Assembly (NCBI GenBank): GCA_036936605.1
Contig: JAUPFV010000002.1
Coordinates: 270,514,770-270,578,769, forward strand
Reading direction: 5' to 3'
DNA: 64,000 nt
Origin: Limnanthes douglasii subsp. nivea
Taxonomy: Eukaryota > Streptophyta > Magnoliopsida > Brassicales > Limnanthaceae
A model generated the notes under the pieces. That model saw only the letters and a program-made list of their open reading frames with translations. It did not search any database and had not been told where the DNA came from. The position numbers were made by a program, and so were the translations under genes. Of this stretch, positions 15,622 through 29,759 are shown in pieces. Each line of letters starts with the position of its first letter. The stretch's first letter is position 1.

Positions 15622-18600
15622 CACAAAAGACGGTGATAAAAATTTAATCTTGAAAAAGATACTGTGATATTTGTATGTCTATACACAAAAGATTGTGTGC
15701 TAAAATTTTAATCTTGAAAATGATATTTTTTAGTTTATCTAAGGACAGCTTGTCAGGAATATATTTCATCAGGGTGATTACATGTCCAACTATTGAGATA
15801 TATGTTGATATAATTCTGATTTATCTCGCTATTTATTGTCTTTTAGACCACTCAACTTATATTATCTTTACTTGCTAAATTTGCACACTTTGTTTTTTAA
15901 TCTAACTGGAATTAAAATACTTGTTTTCATTAGCTCGTCATCTTTAGTTTTTAATTTATAAGTCGTCATTATTCTTACAACTTATACAGTTTGTCTATTT
16001 CTTTACTTTCTTCAACTCATCATCTTTGAGTCGTCAATGGTTATTCATCCAATTTGCTTATCATCTTTAACCTTGTCGTTTATCATCTTTAACCTTGTCG
16101 TTTATGGGTCATCCCTGCTCATCTTTAACTTTGTCATTTTTGGATCTAATCATCCACCTTATCATTTTCAATATCTCAATTTTATTAGCTTTAACATCGT
16201 CATTTATGGCTCGTCCAACTTGCTTACCTTTCTTAGTATTTTTAGCTTATTATCTTTAACATTGTTATTTTTAGATCATTATCTTTAGTTTTCCAAATAA
16301 CTTGCTTAACTTATTATAAACATTGTACTATATTCGTTTACTCTTTGTTTTGCTAAAGCTTGTCAGTAACTTTTATCATTTTGTAGTTTTTTTTGTTTTG
16401 TTGAATCATTTGTCAAACTTTATCATTTTTGTTATCTTTTTTGTTTTATTAAATCATTTCACCCAATTTTATCATTAGTTATCTTCTTTCTTTTTATTAT
16501 ATTATTGAAAACACCTCGTTTGACAATATATGTAAATGAGATAGTATAATATGGGTACCTCGTCAACTGACTTTGCTCGAAATTTATTCATCATTGAAGT
16601 TATTTAGTTTGTCCAGCGACCTTACTTATTTAGGTCATTTATTTTATAATTTGCTCATCTTTAATCATTTTAGCTCCTCTAGTTGCATTGCTTATTTAAG
16701 TCATTTATAATATAACTTATTCATCATTTATCATTTAACTCATCCAACAACATTGTTTATTTAAGTCGTTGATCTTATAAATTATCATCTATCATTTACC
16801 TTGTCCAACTATATTTATTATCTAAGTTGTTTATCTTATAACGTGCTCATCTTTTTATTATTTAGCTTGTTTCGTTGCATTGATTTGTCCGTTTTAAGTA
16901 CTTCGATCAACGATCTCGTAAACTATTACATTGATTTAATGAGTTTTTTATCACCTGACCTTTATGATATTTCTTACTTGAATGGAATTTTCTCATATTG
17001 ATCGGTGTTTTGAGTTAAAAATATTTCATTAGGGCCTTTACATCACGACCTTTATGACCTTTCTTACATAATTGGTTTTTGATCATATTGATCAGGAACT
17101 TGACATAAATTAGGACATTTATGGCTCGACCTTTATGGCCTCGGGTGTGTGGAATCTTGATCTTCATAGGTCAAGGGTTTGACTTATGGTCATATTTATT
17201 TTATGATTGCTTGTAAATTTTTGATTTGAAGATCGTTTGAAGATTGTATATTTAGGTCATGCGGAGATCATAATCGTAGGTCGTTTGGAGATGACTATTA
17301 TAGATCGTTTGGAGATCGTATTTGTAAGTTGTTCGGAGATGATAATCACAGACCCTTCGACTTATAATATTTTTATTGCTTAACTTGTAGTCTTTTTGTA
17401 GCTCAGCTCGTTTGATTAACATAATTTGGAGAGTATCTAGAGATCGTTTGGCTTATAGCCTATTATTGCTCGACTTGTAGTCTATTTGATTAGTAAATAC
17501 ATATATCATGTACAAAGATATGTGCCCCATAGTATTTAAAATAAATTCAAAGTATTTGTTAAGGGTTAATAAATAATTTAAACGAAGTAAAGTTAATATT
17601 TTTGGCTTATTTTATAGATTTATGTTTTTGCGACGTAGAATCTATGGCTTGACAATTGTCATTTTTGAAGGTTTATTGCACGAGATTTTTTTGTGCGATG
17701 AAAAATATAAGCTCATAGCCTCACATTAAATCTATGCAACATTTATGTTAAACTCTATATAGAGAATTAATACAAAATCCTTAAGTGTATGAAAATAATA
17801 CTGTAAATTCCTTAAATGTATACAGAATGATGTAACCTCCTTAAATGCATGCATCTTAATTAATATATAGTATATTAATTGAGTTTTTTTATAAGAAATA
17901 CCTTACGTTTGAAGTATTATTGAAAACATCATAAGATGAAATATACATGTCATTAATGGTGCACATTTTCTTTAGGCGTGAGAGAAGTAAATCAAGGTCC
18001 ATTACATACGTACAATTGAATAATAATATTTTCATCGTACTTTATGCATCCTACATCATGCATCATATTCTATCTATGTAAATTAATTTATATTATATTC
18101 ATTGTATAATATTTACTGAATAGATTCATTAGAGGATTTGTGAGAATCTTCCACTAATTTGTTTATTTTTTGCTACGTACTTTACTGCAAAAGAAAATCA
18201 TTTTCTGCAAGCTTCCATGCTTTCTGGACTATGAGATAATTAGATGTAAAACGCTAAATCTTCAATTGTTTTTTTACCAATATATTAATGAGGGATTATA
18301 TGAGCCTCTGATAAATTGATCATGCAGTAAACTATTATGGTTTAGGACAGAATATAGAATCCGATTTAATTCAAATGATAAATCCTTGTTTTTAATGATG
18401 ACGAGGTAATCTACACTGAAATATATGTCTGGAATCATAAGATATAATATGATCTTCATGAACTTAAATGCGATGCTTCAAATACAACTCCGTCGGCTAT
18501 CCTCTCATTTTTATCATGATTTATATTTATTCTTTTTTTTTTGCGCTTTCATCTAGTAAGAATTTATTTTACCATTGACAGGAAAATGAATAGCCCATCA

Positions 18601-19142
18601 TGTTGATTATCAACCGAGGTGTCTTTAGATAAGAGTTGTCGATATGGTGCAAACTTGTAAGAGAACAACATGTGATTTTTGCAAAAAATAAACCATGTTC
18701 AATTAATCCCACAAGTATCAATATTTCCATTAAGTCATCAAAAAAGAAAATAAATATTCTTTAACATATATTTATTTGTCAAACCAGCCATTTTTAGCAA
18801 CAATGGATAATAAAACCTTTGTTGTGTGACAAACTAGCAACTAATGTCTCTTTAATTACCTTTTTACTATTTTCTAACATATGTAGACGTTCTGATCGTA
18901 GTTATACCTAACTTCTCTTCTGGTAGACTCTTGATTTTAGTTTTTCCAATTAACTGTTGTATATTCTGGTTGAGTCTCAACCCTTTCTCATATATCTCAA
19001 ACTCATTTCTTACTACTTCTTCTTCACTCTACATCGTCGTGATCTATTTTTTCCATCAAAACCACCATCTCTATTATCATTATGTTCATGTAGAAAGTTA
19101 ATTCATTTTGCCAAGTTTGCATACATGTTTAACTATCCTAAC
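15622..19142. other. intergenic, T-rich low-complexity DNA, no gene seen
   Basis: From 15.9 to 17.1 kb the plus strand is rich in degenerate ctcatctttaa, cttgtc and gtcgttta words, suggesting an eroded simple or satellite-like repeat. Short ORFs here are hydrophobic and low-complexity, without domains. 17.5-19.1 kb is plain AT-rich sequence. Confidence 0.6.
17230..17349. repeat. 24-bp tandem repeat, five copies
   Basis: Five consecutive 24-base units start at 17230, 17254, 17278, 17302 and 17326, each with a core like agrtcgtttggagat followed by a variable nine-base tail. Confidence 0.75.
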
Positions 19143-19454
19143 TAATAATGATATGAAATATTGATGGCCTAAATGTAATACAATTAATGTTGTATGTGAT
19201 AAATTGTATAGTTAAAAGAGAAAATTTAAACTACTTGTAAATATAAGGGGTTAAAGAGAAATTTTACCCCTTAGTATAACTAATTCAGTTATACTAAGTC
19301 TGGTGCGTCTATAAATAAAGACTGAGGCAATGAATCACACTAGACTCTCTTACTTTCTCTCTTAAACTGACTTTACTTTCTCTCTTACTTTTTCTCTACA
19401 GTTAGACTCTCTCCCCCCCCCCTCTCTCTCTCAAGAAACTAGAATCACACTTCA
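19143..19454 (+). repeat. Tat-1 5' LTR
   Basis: It aligns with 29760-30046 throughout (e.g. gatggcctaaatgtaatac). Its first bases read taataat where the 3' LTR has the canonical tgataag, so the TG end has mutated. It contains a TATA box (tataaata, 19310-19317), a CT-rich microsatellite near 19410-19435 and a 12-bp palindrome. Ends are estimates. Confidence 0.75.
19270..19298. promoter_or_regulatory. 12-bp-arm palindrome in Tat-1 LTR upstream of its TATA box
   Basis: Arms cttagtataact and agttatactaag are perfect, with spacer aattc, ending 11 bases before tataaata. The 3' LTR keeps the structure with one mismatch. It could be a factor-binding site of the LTR promoter. Confidence 0.5.
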
Positions 19455-19589
19455 TAAATTGGAGACCACAGTGGGAGCTCTATTCGATTGGTACCTTGAT
19501 TTCACATAAAAAACCAGAAATTGTAGAGTTCATGCACAAAAAATATCACTCTAGATCGATATGGAACCATGAAACGAAGCTGATCTACG

Positions 19590-22500
19590 GTTCGAAAATC
19601 AATTGATACTTTGAGATTTGATTTAAAGAGGGAAGAAAGTAAAGAAGATGATCAAATTTCACTGCAACAAGTTCATTCAGACATTAAAGTTTGGATGAAT
19701 CAGTTGCTGGATAAAATAACAACATTAAATAACAAGTATGTTAAAAAAGAACAACATATTCAATCGGGAAGACTAAAATCTAAGGTACGACAAGTTAAAG
19801 AGAAATGTGACCTGGAAAATCAATCTGATCGATCATATACAGCTCATCAGATTCGAAGCGATCATAAAAAAACACATTATGAGTCTGATAAAGAAAATCG
19901 TACTTCACGAAAAGGAAAAAAAGACAAACACCGATATATTACATCTAGTGATGATGAATTTGATAGCTTGGAATCTGAGGAAGGATCATCTAAGAAAAAG
20001 AGGTATCAAGAATCTTCAAAATAAAAATGAGGTTGGCCTCGAAAATCGCATAAGAAATATAAACCAAAAAGAGACAATATACCTCATTGTTGACGGAAAC
20101 TGAATGGTGTGAAGGGAATGCATCTAACCAATACACATGTATAGCTGATCGGAATTTGTATATTGTGTCGTGGGAACATGAGGATATGACCAATACGTAC
20201 AAGGAGTAGACTAGTGAAATTCTGCTTTAACAACTGAGATAAGGTCCATTACTCTTCCGAAGTATTTTGATATCACTGAGGTAAAAAAAATCAATAGAAT
20301 GCAGGATCCTGATGATCATATCGAACAATTCAAGAACTATGATGAAATTCGAAGATAATGACAGACTGGTGTGCATAGAGTTTTCTCAGATATTCAAAGA
20401 CACATCATTGAAGTGGTATAATAGGATTCCGAGGGTATTTATTACCAACTTTATGGATTTATATACAACTTTCCGATTATAGTTTGTGGGAAGCAAAGAA
20501 ATGCGTGCAAATGAAGATACAATAATACAATGTAAGCAAGATGTAAGAGAGAAACTGAAGGATTATACGGAGCGTTTTGTGTTAACAAAATCAGGATTAT
20601 ATAATTAGGAAAAGCTGGTTGTTATGGCTGCATTTCGATAAGGGTTATTACCAGGTGATTTGGAAAATGACAACAAAAAAGAGAGCTTTAACTTTTGGAG
20701 AGCTTATTTCTCAACTCAAGGATCAAATTAACGTGAAAGAATCAACTAGGGTTCAAGAAATGGTTGGAACTAGTCAAAAAAATTTAGGGCATGTGTCAAA
20801 TAATCAAAGACACACTTCGAATTATCAACCGCCTCGTCTAAGGAATAACAACAATTTGCCTCCTTGGACTGGAGGGTTTCCAACTCAAGTTGTAGGCTAC
20901 CAGTTTCAAAAACCAAGTCCAAATCAGTGGATAAGGCCATAGTTTTATGTAATCTGACTCAGAATGTTGCTGCAATTTATTGAAAAGTGTAAAGACTATG
21001 TAAGCTTTAAAAAGCCAACTCCAATAAACAGACCAAGGGAAGAGTGCAACAAAAACTTTTGCAAGTATCATAATGATATTGGGCACGATACAACAGACTC
21101 TATAGCTTCAAAGAATGCGATACAAGTTTTAATAGAAAATGGTAAATTTGCCGTTTTTGTTAAAGGGAAAAGAAGTAGATTGAAAATTTTGAGCACATCG
21201 ACACAACAAGCTGATAATCCAAATTCGAAGGAAGAAAATTTGTTAATAATTATAGATTCTAAATGTGATGAATTAGATGTAGTATCAGAATATTCGAATA
21301 CAGCTCTAGATCGATTAATTTTGATGGTTGTGGATGAGCCAATAGAGCATAAACGGGTTCAAATCTTATGTGAGTATTTTAAATTATTAGCAATCTTTGG
21401 GGAAGATTCCATGTCTGGTAATACTAATAGTTCCAGGAAAGGCATGTTGTCAGTTTAGCAACTCAAATAAATGGAAGGATGTCTACTCATTTATATGGAA
21501 AGCAAGATACTCATTTTATTCTGTTTGATGAGGATGATTTGAGAGGAATTGCTGATCCTCACGAGGATGCAGTGGTTATATAGGCACAAATATCTGGAGT
21601 TGAAATTCTACGTGTTCTGATAGATATAAGGAGTTCTACTAATGTGTTATTCAGATCTACGTATGATAGGATGTGTAATCCACCTCAAATTTATGGGTAT
21701 GATCGTACTATAACTGGGTTTACATGGGTAACAGCTCAAGTGATAGGAGAATTCGAGGGTGAGGTGTGTTTGGGTAAAGGCCCGTTTAAAAATAAAGTTA
21801 AGGTTTTGTTCATGGTGGTTGAATGTCCAACCAGTTACAATGCTATTTTTAGGAGATCTTGGGTTTCAAGAATGTATGCTGTTGTGTCTAGTGTTCATCG
21901 ATGTTTAAAGTATGTCATTAGAGATTGTTTTGGTGTGGTTCAAATTGACCAAAACGTGGTAAGGGAATGTTATGCAACAAAACTCAAGGTTCGAGGTTCT
22001 AATTCTGAGGATTAGATGGTTGAATAGCAACAAAGAGGGTTGGCTTCGGATGATGGGGGGAATGCATGATCCAAGGGAAACCTCGGGTTCTTTAACTGTG
22101 AGTGAGGATATCGAAGAGCATATTTTTTTCTAATGAGAAGACTTTACGAATAGGAACATTGTTGTCCTTTAATTTGCGTGATTAGTTGTTACAATTTTTG
22201 TTTGATAATTTGGATGTTTTTTCTTGGAAGCCAGAGGATGTGATAGGAGTTTCATATGAAATAATATGTCACAAGCTAGCTATAGATTCAAGGATAAATC
22301 CTGTTATTCAGAAAAGATGAGTTTTTTCTGTGGAAAAGTCAGAGGCTATTGTTCAAGAGGTGGATCACCTCTCCAGGGTTGGACATATTAGGGAGGCACA
22401 ATATCCTTTATGGATTGCAAATACAGTGTTAGTAAAATAAGAAGAACGGAAAGTGCCAAATGTGTGTTTACTTCACATATTTAAATAGAACATGACTAAA

Positions 22501-25325
22501 AGATCCATTCTATGTCCCTCGAATAGATCAGCTGGTTGATTAAACTTCAAGGAATAAAATTCTCTCTTTTATGGATGCCTTTGCAGGGTATAATCAGATC
22601 CAAATGAATCCAAAAGATCAGGAAATTACTACATTCATCACTGATCGAGGATTACATTGTTATAGGGTCATGCCATTCAGGTCAAAAAATGTTGGAACAA
22701 CATATTAAAGGTTGGTAAATAAAGATTTTTTCTCTCAGATCAGAGGAACGTGGAGGTATATATTGATGATACGTTGGTTAAGAGTTACACCTATGGTGAA
22801 CACCTCAAAGATTTAAATCAGACCATTCTAAATTTGAGAGCCACTCGTTTGAAGCTAAATCCTGAGAAATATACTTTTCGTGTCCGATAGGGAAATTTTT
22901 AGGGTATATCATTAGTGAAAAAAAAGATGGAAGCAACTCCTGAGCAACTGAAGGCTTTAGTTTTGATGACATTGTATCGAACTATAAAGGAAGTACAAGT
23001 CTTGACAGGAAGGTTAGTTTCTCTTAATCGATTTATTTCAAGGTTTTCTGATAAATGTTTTCCTTTTTTCCAAGTATTACGAAGGCCCAAATAGTTTGAA
23101 TATACACCAGATTGTGAAACATATTTTTTGAGAATTAAAGAACTTTTGTTATCACCAGAGATTTTGTCTAAGCCTCGAATTGGAGAACAACTGTATTTAT
23201 ATATAACAATGTCTGATTTTGTTGTAAATGTTGTTTTGATATGCGAAGACAAGGGAGTTTCAAAGCCAATATATTATGTTAGTAAATGTTTGTTGGCATC
23301 AGAGAAAATTTATTTGAAACTTGAAAATTGGCTTTGTCTTTAGTGGTGGCTTCTAGAAAATGTGCCCTTCTTTTCAAGCTCACACCACTATGGTTCAGAC
23401 TTCTTTCCCCCTAAATAATGTGTTACGGTGTCCAAATATTTCTAGTAGAATGACCAAATGGTCAGTAGAATTGGGATATTTTGACATCATTTTTGCTCTT
23501 CAAACGGTTATCAAAGCTCAAGCTTTAGCTGATTTTCCGGTCGAATTTCATTCGAGTCGATCGAATGAGGGGGCATATAAAGAGGTCTTGCCATAAACTT
23601 TGATGTGGGTGGTTCAAACAGATAGCGGGTCTAGTATATTGAGGTGTAGAGCAAGGGTTCAATTAGTTGGTCCTTCTGGGGAGGAAATGTATCAGGCTAT
23701 TTGATTTGGTTTTCATACATTAGATAATGGGGCTGAATATAAGGCTTTGTTGTCTGGTTTAAGGCTTGCAAATATCGGTGGAGCAACAACCATTCCTTTG
23801 GAAATAGATACGTAGCTAGTAGCAAATCACATGGTATGTGTATCTGATGCCAAGAAATATCAGTTAATTTTGTATTTACACGAGCTTCCAAATTTGAATT
23901 TTTTGTTTGACAAATTAATTGTAGAGCATATTAACCGAGGAGATAATACAATTGTTGATTCTTTAACAAAAATTGCTTATACTAAAGAATATTCATGGAC
24001 ACCGTTACAAGAGATTCTTTTGATTTTGACACGATCACAACAATGTAAATATACTGAGGAAGTATTTGTCGCTTTATACATAATTCGAGGTGATTGGAGG
24101 TCTGATATCCTTAATTTTTCACTAAGAGGTATGTTACCTTAAGATGCACAACTGGCTAAAAAGTTAAGATATAAGGCTCATGGTTATGTTGTATTGGATA
24201 TAGTGTTATACAAAAATCTTGAAGTGGACCATTGCTGCGTTGTTTGGGATATAAAAAATCTCAAGATATTTTATATGAGCTGCCTGATGGTGAATGTTTA
24301 GCTCGTTGTGGTTTCAAGTCTTTGACGTGTTTGGTTTTGTTGGCACGTTATTATTGGTCTTCAATTATGAATGATGCTAAGGTCTTAGTTCGAGGTTGTG
24401 ATACTTATCAACGCTTTTCCAATTCTATTCACAAACCAGGAGTACCATTATTTCCATATATGAAGCTATCCTTTTTAGTAGATAGTAAATAAATTTAGTA
24501 GGGCCATTTCCTATGGACTTTGGAGGACGTCAGATGATTATAGTAGCGGTAGATTACTTTTTGAAGTGGGATAAAGCTCAACCATTATCACGTACAAAAG
24601 CAAAGGATATCATTAAATTCATTGTAAATAATATTTGTTTTCGCTTTGTAATGCGTAGGAAAATCACCACAGATAATGGTCCTCAATTAAATAACAGAGA
24701 AATGACTTCTTTTTGTGCTTCGAGGGGAATTACACAGTGTTTATCTACACTTTTTCCTCCCAAGAAAATGTTCAAGTGGAAGTGACTAATAGATCTATAT
24801 TGGAAGGTTTGAAGAAAATTTAACAGGTGTTGCAGGGAAATGGCCTAACTATTTGCAAGAGGTGTTGTGAGCTTATCATATAACTCCTAGAGATGCTACT
24901 TAAGAAACATATTTTGCCTTGGTGTAGGGTGTGAATGTTGTTAGTCCTGCATAATCTACTTTACCTTATTATAGGGTATTTCACTATTCAGAAGAGGTGA
25001 ATGAAGAGGAAAAAAGAATGGATGTGGGCTTGATTGAAGAGAAAACATTTAGAGCACATTTGAATATGATTCAGTATCAAACTTGGATGATGAGTCGCTA
25101 TAATTCAAATGTGAGAAGGAGGGATTTTAAATTAGGTGACAAAGTTTTGAGGAAAGTATTCCTCCATGCAAAAGACAAACGACTTGGAAAGATGGCCCGA
25201 ATTGGGAGGGTCCTTGTATGGTGATGGAGAAAATAAATCAGGGTACGTATCGTCTTTGTGATGAGCAGGGAAGGATACTTTAACATCCTTAGAATATAGA
25301 ACATTTAAAACTATATTGTGAATGA
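19590..25325 (+). pseudogene. Tat-1 gag-pro-pol, multiply broken
   Basis: Collinear with Tat-2. In order: an N-terminal charged/acidic segment (19611-20024), capsid region with DPDDHIEQFKN (about 20300), a zinc-knuckle remnant near 21060 whose last Cys is Ser, and protease (about 21540-22010) with the catalytic Asp-Thr-Gly changed to Asp-Ile-Arg at about 21623. Then come RT with YIDD at 22759-22770, RNase H (about 23130-23600), the second RNase H (about 23620-23990), and integrase with zinc region (about 24230-24480), TTDNGPQ (about 24670) and a C-terminal tail ending at 25325. Many in-frame stops and shifts interrupt it, so no enzyme can be made. A UAG followed by CAA sits between protease and RT, as in Tat-2. 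Confidence 0.88.
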
Positions 25326-25589
25326 TTTTGTCTTTTTAAGACTTTTTTGAATAATCGACACACTATTTACTACCATGTTGGCCCAGGGACATTTTAATGA
25401 GGTTGCATGTACATATTCGAGGTTATTAATAAAAAAAATGGTCAATGGTTGTTTTAAATATAAGTATTTAAATTATCTTGGTAACTGGTCGAAGACATCT
25501 TTGAAGCTATTGACCAAGAGTAACTGTTTTGATTCGAAGTGCTATACGTTAATTAAAAGTACTTTTCGAAGAAACAACCATATTCAAGG

Positions 25590-25745
25590 TGCTACGTTCT
25601 TTAAACACACTCATTATATTCGAAGTGCTACGTTCTCTAAACGCATTCATTATACTCGAGGTGCTACATTCTCTAAACGCACTCATTTTATTCGAGGTGT
25701 TATGTTCTCTAAATGCACTCATTTTATTCGAGGTGCTAACATTTT
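25590..25745. repeat. 36-bp tandem repeat after Tat-1 pol
   Basis: About 4.5 copies of a 36-bp unit (ttcgaggtgctacgttctct then aaacgcactcat) start at 25591, 25627, 25663, 25699 and 25735. The same position in Tat-2 holds a related 34-bp repeat. The 124-codon ORF across it is a product of the repeat. Confidence 0.8.
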
Positions 25746-25991
25746 ATAAATAAACTATTTTTATTTTGAAAAATTACAGATTTATATGTGACGCATATTG
25801 CACTTCGAGGTCACTATGCCTTGTTCATGAAATTAAAAGTATTCATCATAAGATAAAACTTAGCAAATAAATGTGGAAAGAAGAAGAGTAGTTTTTCATT
25901 GAAGTTAGAATCTGATCTTACAAAAAAATGTTTTTTGAATGCCAAGAAGTTAAGAATTCAAAAAATAAGTCATCAACAACAAAAAACGACC

Positions 25992-28900
25992 TCAAAATAT
26001 AGACAAAAGGAAACAACAATTAATCATCCTCCTTAGAGTTTTCTTCGATGAATCTTCTTCATGTTCACTGGTATTTTCATTTTCTTCTAACTCTGTCTCT
26101 TCGGAAGAATCAGTAAGAACAGGGTCGAAAGCTTCACTAGGTCGGTTATCTATGGGGATCAATTCCCAACAGCTTGACAGAGTTGCTTTTGGGAACGTTG
26201 CATAAAATTCGTGAAGCAAAATAATTGTCTGTTGCTCCTTGGCATTTTTTATTGTAGCTAAGGTGTCCAGTCCATACTGAGCCTTAGCAATTTGCACATC
26301 GGTTTGTTTTTCTTCTTCGAGTTTTTTCCCGAGTGTAGTCATATCGTTAATCAACTTTTTTTTCTTCTTCACTCTTATTCAAAGATTCTTGAAAAAATGA
26401 GTATTTTTTCTGTTCCTCGGATATCTCCCTAGTATGTTTAGCTTTAAGTTTCTCCATCTCAGCCTGATGGGAAGTAGTGAGCTATTTTGTTTGTTGTTTA
26501 TGCACAGAGCGTAAATGACGTTTGAGGTGGATGGGTCCTTTAATATATTCCGACCTGCCAGCCTGGAATACATAAAATTGTTCCTCAATTTATTTGCCAA
26601 ATATATCTTTCATCTTCTTTTCTGCAACAACATCTTTTTTATATCGGACCATATCTTTAGCCATGGTTTCCAAATGGCTTCGAGCAGAGCTTACTTATTT
26701 GCACAATAATTTTGCTGGTGTTTTAATATTGGAAAAAGTTTGCAGTGCAAGTAACACTTCTTTGGATGACTCTTGGATAGGTATGAACCTTTGATTATTG
26801 AAAGGCATGAGAGCAGGCAATGAGGCAATTTAGAATATCATGTAAAAGAGAAGCAGTAACCTGATGCCTAATTTGCTGAAGCTGCTCTTGGAACTGTAGG
26901 ACCCTCAAATCCATATCTTTTTAGAGGTCTTGAAGTTACTATGTACTAATGGGCTCATCAGGAATAAAGTGGTCATCTCCTTGGTGATATTCCATTGTAG
27001 GTTCTCTTCAGTGATCTTCCACTGCAATTTCTTCAGCTTCGGAAGCAGACACTTCTATAACAATTTCTTCGGGGTTCTATTCCGTTTTTTTAGCTGGTGA
27101 AGTTTTTGAGCTATTATTTTTCTTTGGGGCAATAGTTTTTTTTTCTTTTTCAAGAAGGTTTAGCTTTTACTCCTTCTTCATTTTTTGGAAGGCTAGCTTC
27201 AGTTGCCTTCCTATTGGTCTTAGTTTCCTTCTTTTGTAGCTTCGGTTTAGTTGAAGGGCTAGTACCAGATGTAATAACCATTTTTTTCTTTTTCCTTTTC
27301 TTTTTTAAGGGTAGATGACTGTCATATTTTTTTTGCATAGGCAAAGTAACCTTACCATCAGGTGTTATCAATATTTTCACAATAAGTTTTGGGTTTGGTG
27401 ACTCCATTATATTTTTGGTGAGGTCGGCACCTAGGGAGATCCTCTCCAGATGACTAGTGATAAAGTTTATGGGTTGAAAAGTTGAGTGGAATCCATTGCC
27501 CCATTTATTTTCTACCCAAGTGGCCAACTTAGCAAAAATATTTGTTGCATCCTTCTTACGACCATTGTACCTCTTCGAAATTCCTGAGTACAGTAGCAAT
27601 ACATGTAAAAATTGATTCAAGTTATAAAATATCAAAGGAAAAGACAAGAGAACTTACTGTTGCTTCTCTAAACAAGATTGAGTTTTGAAGGGTTTTCTTC
27701 GGATATCTCCTTCCCATTCTCCCAAGCTCCAGACATAAAGACAAATATTTTTTGGCAGAATTTGTAGCTTCAAGCTGGTCATTGATAATTTTGAAATCAT
27801 TATTAAGTGTGAAAGTAGTAGAAAGGTAGTATTGGTCCCTTTGAAAGTCCAGTCATGGCGATGAAGTCTTTGATGGAAAGAGGGGTTTGGCTAAGTCTAG
27901 AAGCCATAATTACAGACAAAAGTGTGAACCATAAATTTGGTGTTACTTGTATAGGGAAGAGGTTAAGGAGTTCGAAGTACTCTACTATGATCGGATCTAG
28001 TGGGAATTGAAGAGCCCAATTGATGATCTAAGGATAGACCACCAGTTCATTTGCTCCACAATCAAGTGGAGTTTCCCCCTCTTTTGGTAGTCAAAGAGTT
28101 ATGTTGTTTGCCATTCCATATTGATTTTTTAGATGACTAGCTTGAGCTTTATTATAATAAATATATGGCATGTTTTCAGTGCCAAAATGTATTTGGGAAG
28201 AAGTGGTTTTAAATTCACAATTATTGAGGTAGTAACTTCCTCAAGAATTTCAATTGAAGCCTTCTTTTTCTTTTCTTTTTTCTCGGCTGCCCCTTGCTTC
28301 GAAGTATCATCTTCAGTATCAGATGCAGCTCACTTCTTTTAGCCTTTACATTTGACATAGTTTCCTCTGAATCAACTTATTCTTTAGAAGTTTCGTCTAT
28401 TAGTTGAGGAGGATTTGGGTTTGACACTCAATTTTCTTCTTGAGTATTCGAGAGAGTTTGTTGTGACTCAAAGTTGGTCTCAACAATCTCCCTTAAGGGA
28501 GGAGATGGTGGTGTAGAGTTTTTTTTTTATGTTTGAGCTTGTGAAGTGTTGTCAGCCTCGAGATCTCATATAGTTATGAATGCTTTCTTTTTAACACAAA
28601 GATTTTGGGAGAGGTGAGCTTTTGGTTGAATCCGAGGAGTCTTCTTGCATAATGTGCGATGAAAATCAGAATTAATGGGTAATGGAACTTCCTGTGATCT
28701 TCTGTGAGTGGATGTATTTTATGTTACTTTGTAGTTATTCTGAAGAGAAGCAGATGTGGAGTCGGAAGCTATTGCAGGAGATTTTTGAGGTGGTGATGGT
28801 GATAAATGTTTTCTTTCTGGGTTGGATGAACTCTCAAACTCTTGGGAACTTCGATTGGGGTTGAAATTACCATAAACAATAGTTTTAGTTGAAAATTGAG

Positions 28901-29009
28901 GAGAATTGTCTATTACGCCTACGACCTTGTATTCAACAACCCTCTCACTGATACACAAGTAATCGTAAAAGCCAAAAATTAGTTTTTTAGTTGTTGAGGA
29001 TTTTTTCAT
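25992..29009 (-). pseudogene. Tat-1 antisense gene, broken
   Basis: Read on the minus strand it follows the Tat-2 antisense gene. An upstream ORF at 29009-28719 contains YDYLCIS and YGNFNPN. A diverged first exon covers about 28660-27658, and an intron at 27657-27584 (74 bp, gtaagt...ctcag) falls at the same place as in Tat-2. The second exon has ENKWGNGFHSTFQPINF and RISLGADL (27583-27150), and a coiled-coil/acidic C terminus lies at 26600-25992. Frame breaks separate the parts. Retention of intron position and motifs argues that the ancestor was a real gene. Confidence 0.75.
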
Positions 29010-29230
29010 AAACCAAGATGAGGAATAATATTCAAATTAGTTCATAAAATTTAAAGGTTGGCTCGGAAATATGAGTGTTCCGGTGAAGGTAGCCAAGAAA
29101 TTGCTGTTTCAAATGAAGAAAGCTAGGAAATTGGGTTTTTATATGAAAGTAGCTAAGGGTTCTCTTAGGAAAAAGTTATTTTATCTCACTATAAGATATT
29201 TTTGAAACACAAATAATGGGTGAGAAAATT

Positions 29231-29239
29231 ATTTATATA
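29231..29239 (-). promoter_or_regulatory. TATA box of Tat-1 antisense gene
   Basis: The minus strand reads tatataaat about 220 bases upstream of the upstream-ORF ATG (29009), and about 515 bases from the polypurine tract. Tat-2 has a TATA box in the corresponding place. Confidence 0.55.
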
Positions 29240-29759
29240 GGAAATGAGAGAGAGAATGATCAGAGAATTGGAAGATGTGGTGATTATTATTGGGTAAAAA
29301 GATGGAATATCAAACGGTTGCTTGTAAAACAATAATGTGACACCTGTTAGCTGTCATACCTAATGACATGTCTAGTGGGTCATTGCATGTGTATAAGACC
29401 ATTCCAAACGTTTAACCATTGTGAAAATTCCAACTCATGATTCTACGTATGAATATTCAAAGCACGAACAAAGAGTCAAACCAGTTTTGAGGAAAACATG
29501 AATACGAGTTTATTCGAGTAAGACAAGTATAAAACCTGGCATTTTTAGATCAGTTGATAAACAATTTATATTCGAATAAGAATCGGAGTGTATTTTTATT
29601 CGAGCACAACAATTGTTGAGACAAATACTTTTGAAAAGAAGATGAGAAGGTCTAGTCTGAAGCGAATTAGATTTTGGAAAAAAGTGGTTTTTTCCTATCA
29701 TGATTTACGGTGATTACTAGTTCTTATTCACTGACCTTCATAAGAACGAGGGGGGCTAC

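Noticed and set aside
15675..17001. Small hydrophobic ORFs in the T-rich region
   Set aside because: Low-complexity reading of T-rich repeats with no start context or domains.
25375..25749. 124-codon plus-strand ORF with RGATFSKRTHF repeats
   Set aside because: It is produced by the 36-bp tandem repeat after Tat-1 pol, and Tat-2 has no matching ORF at its 34-bp repeat.
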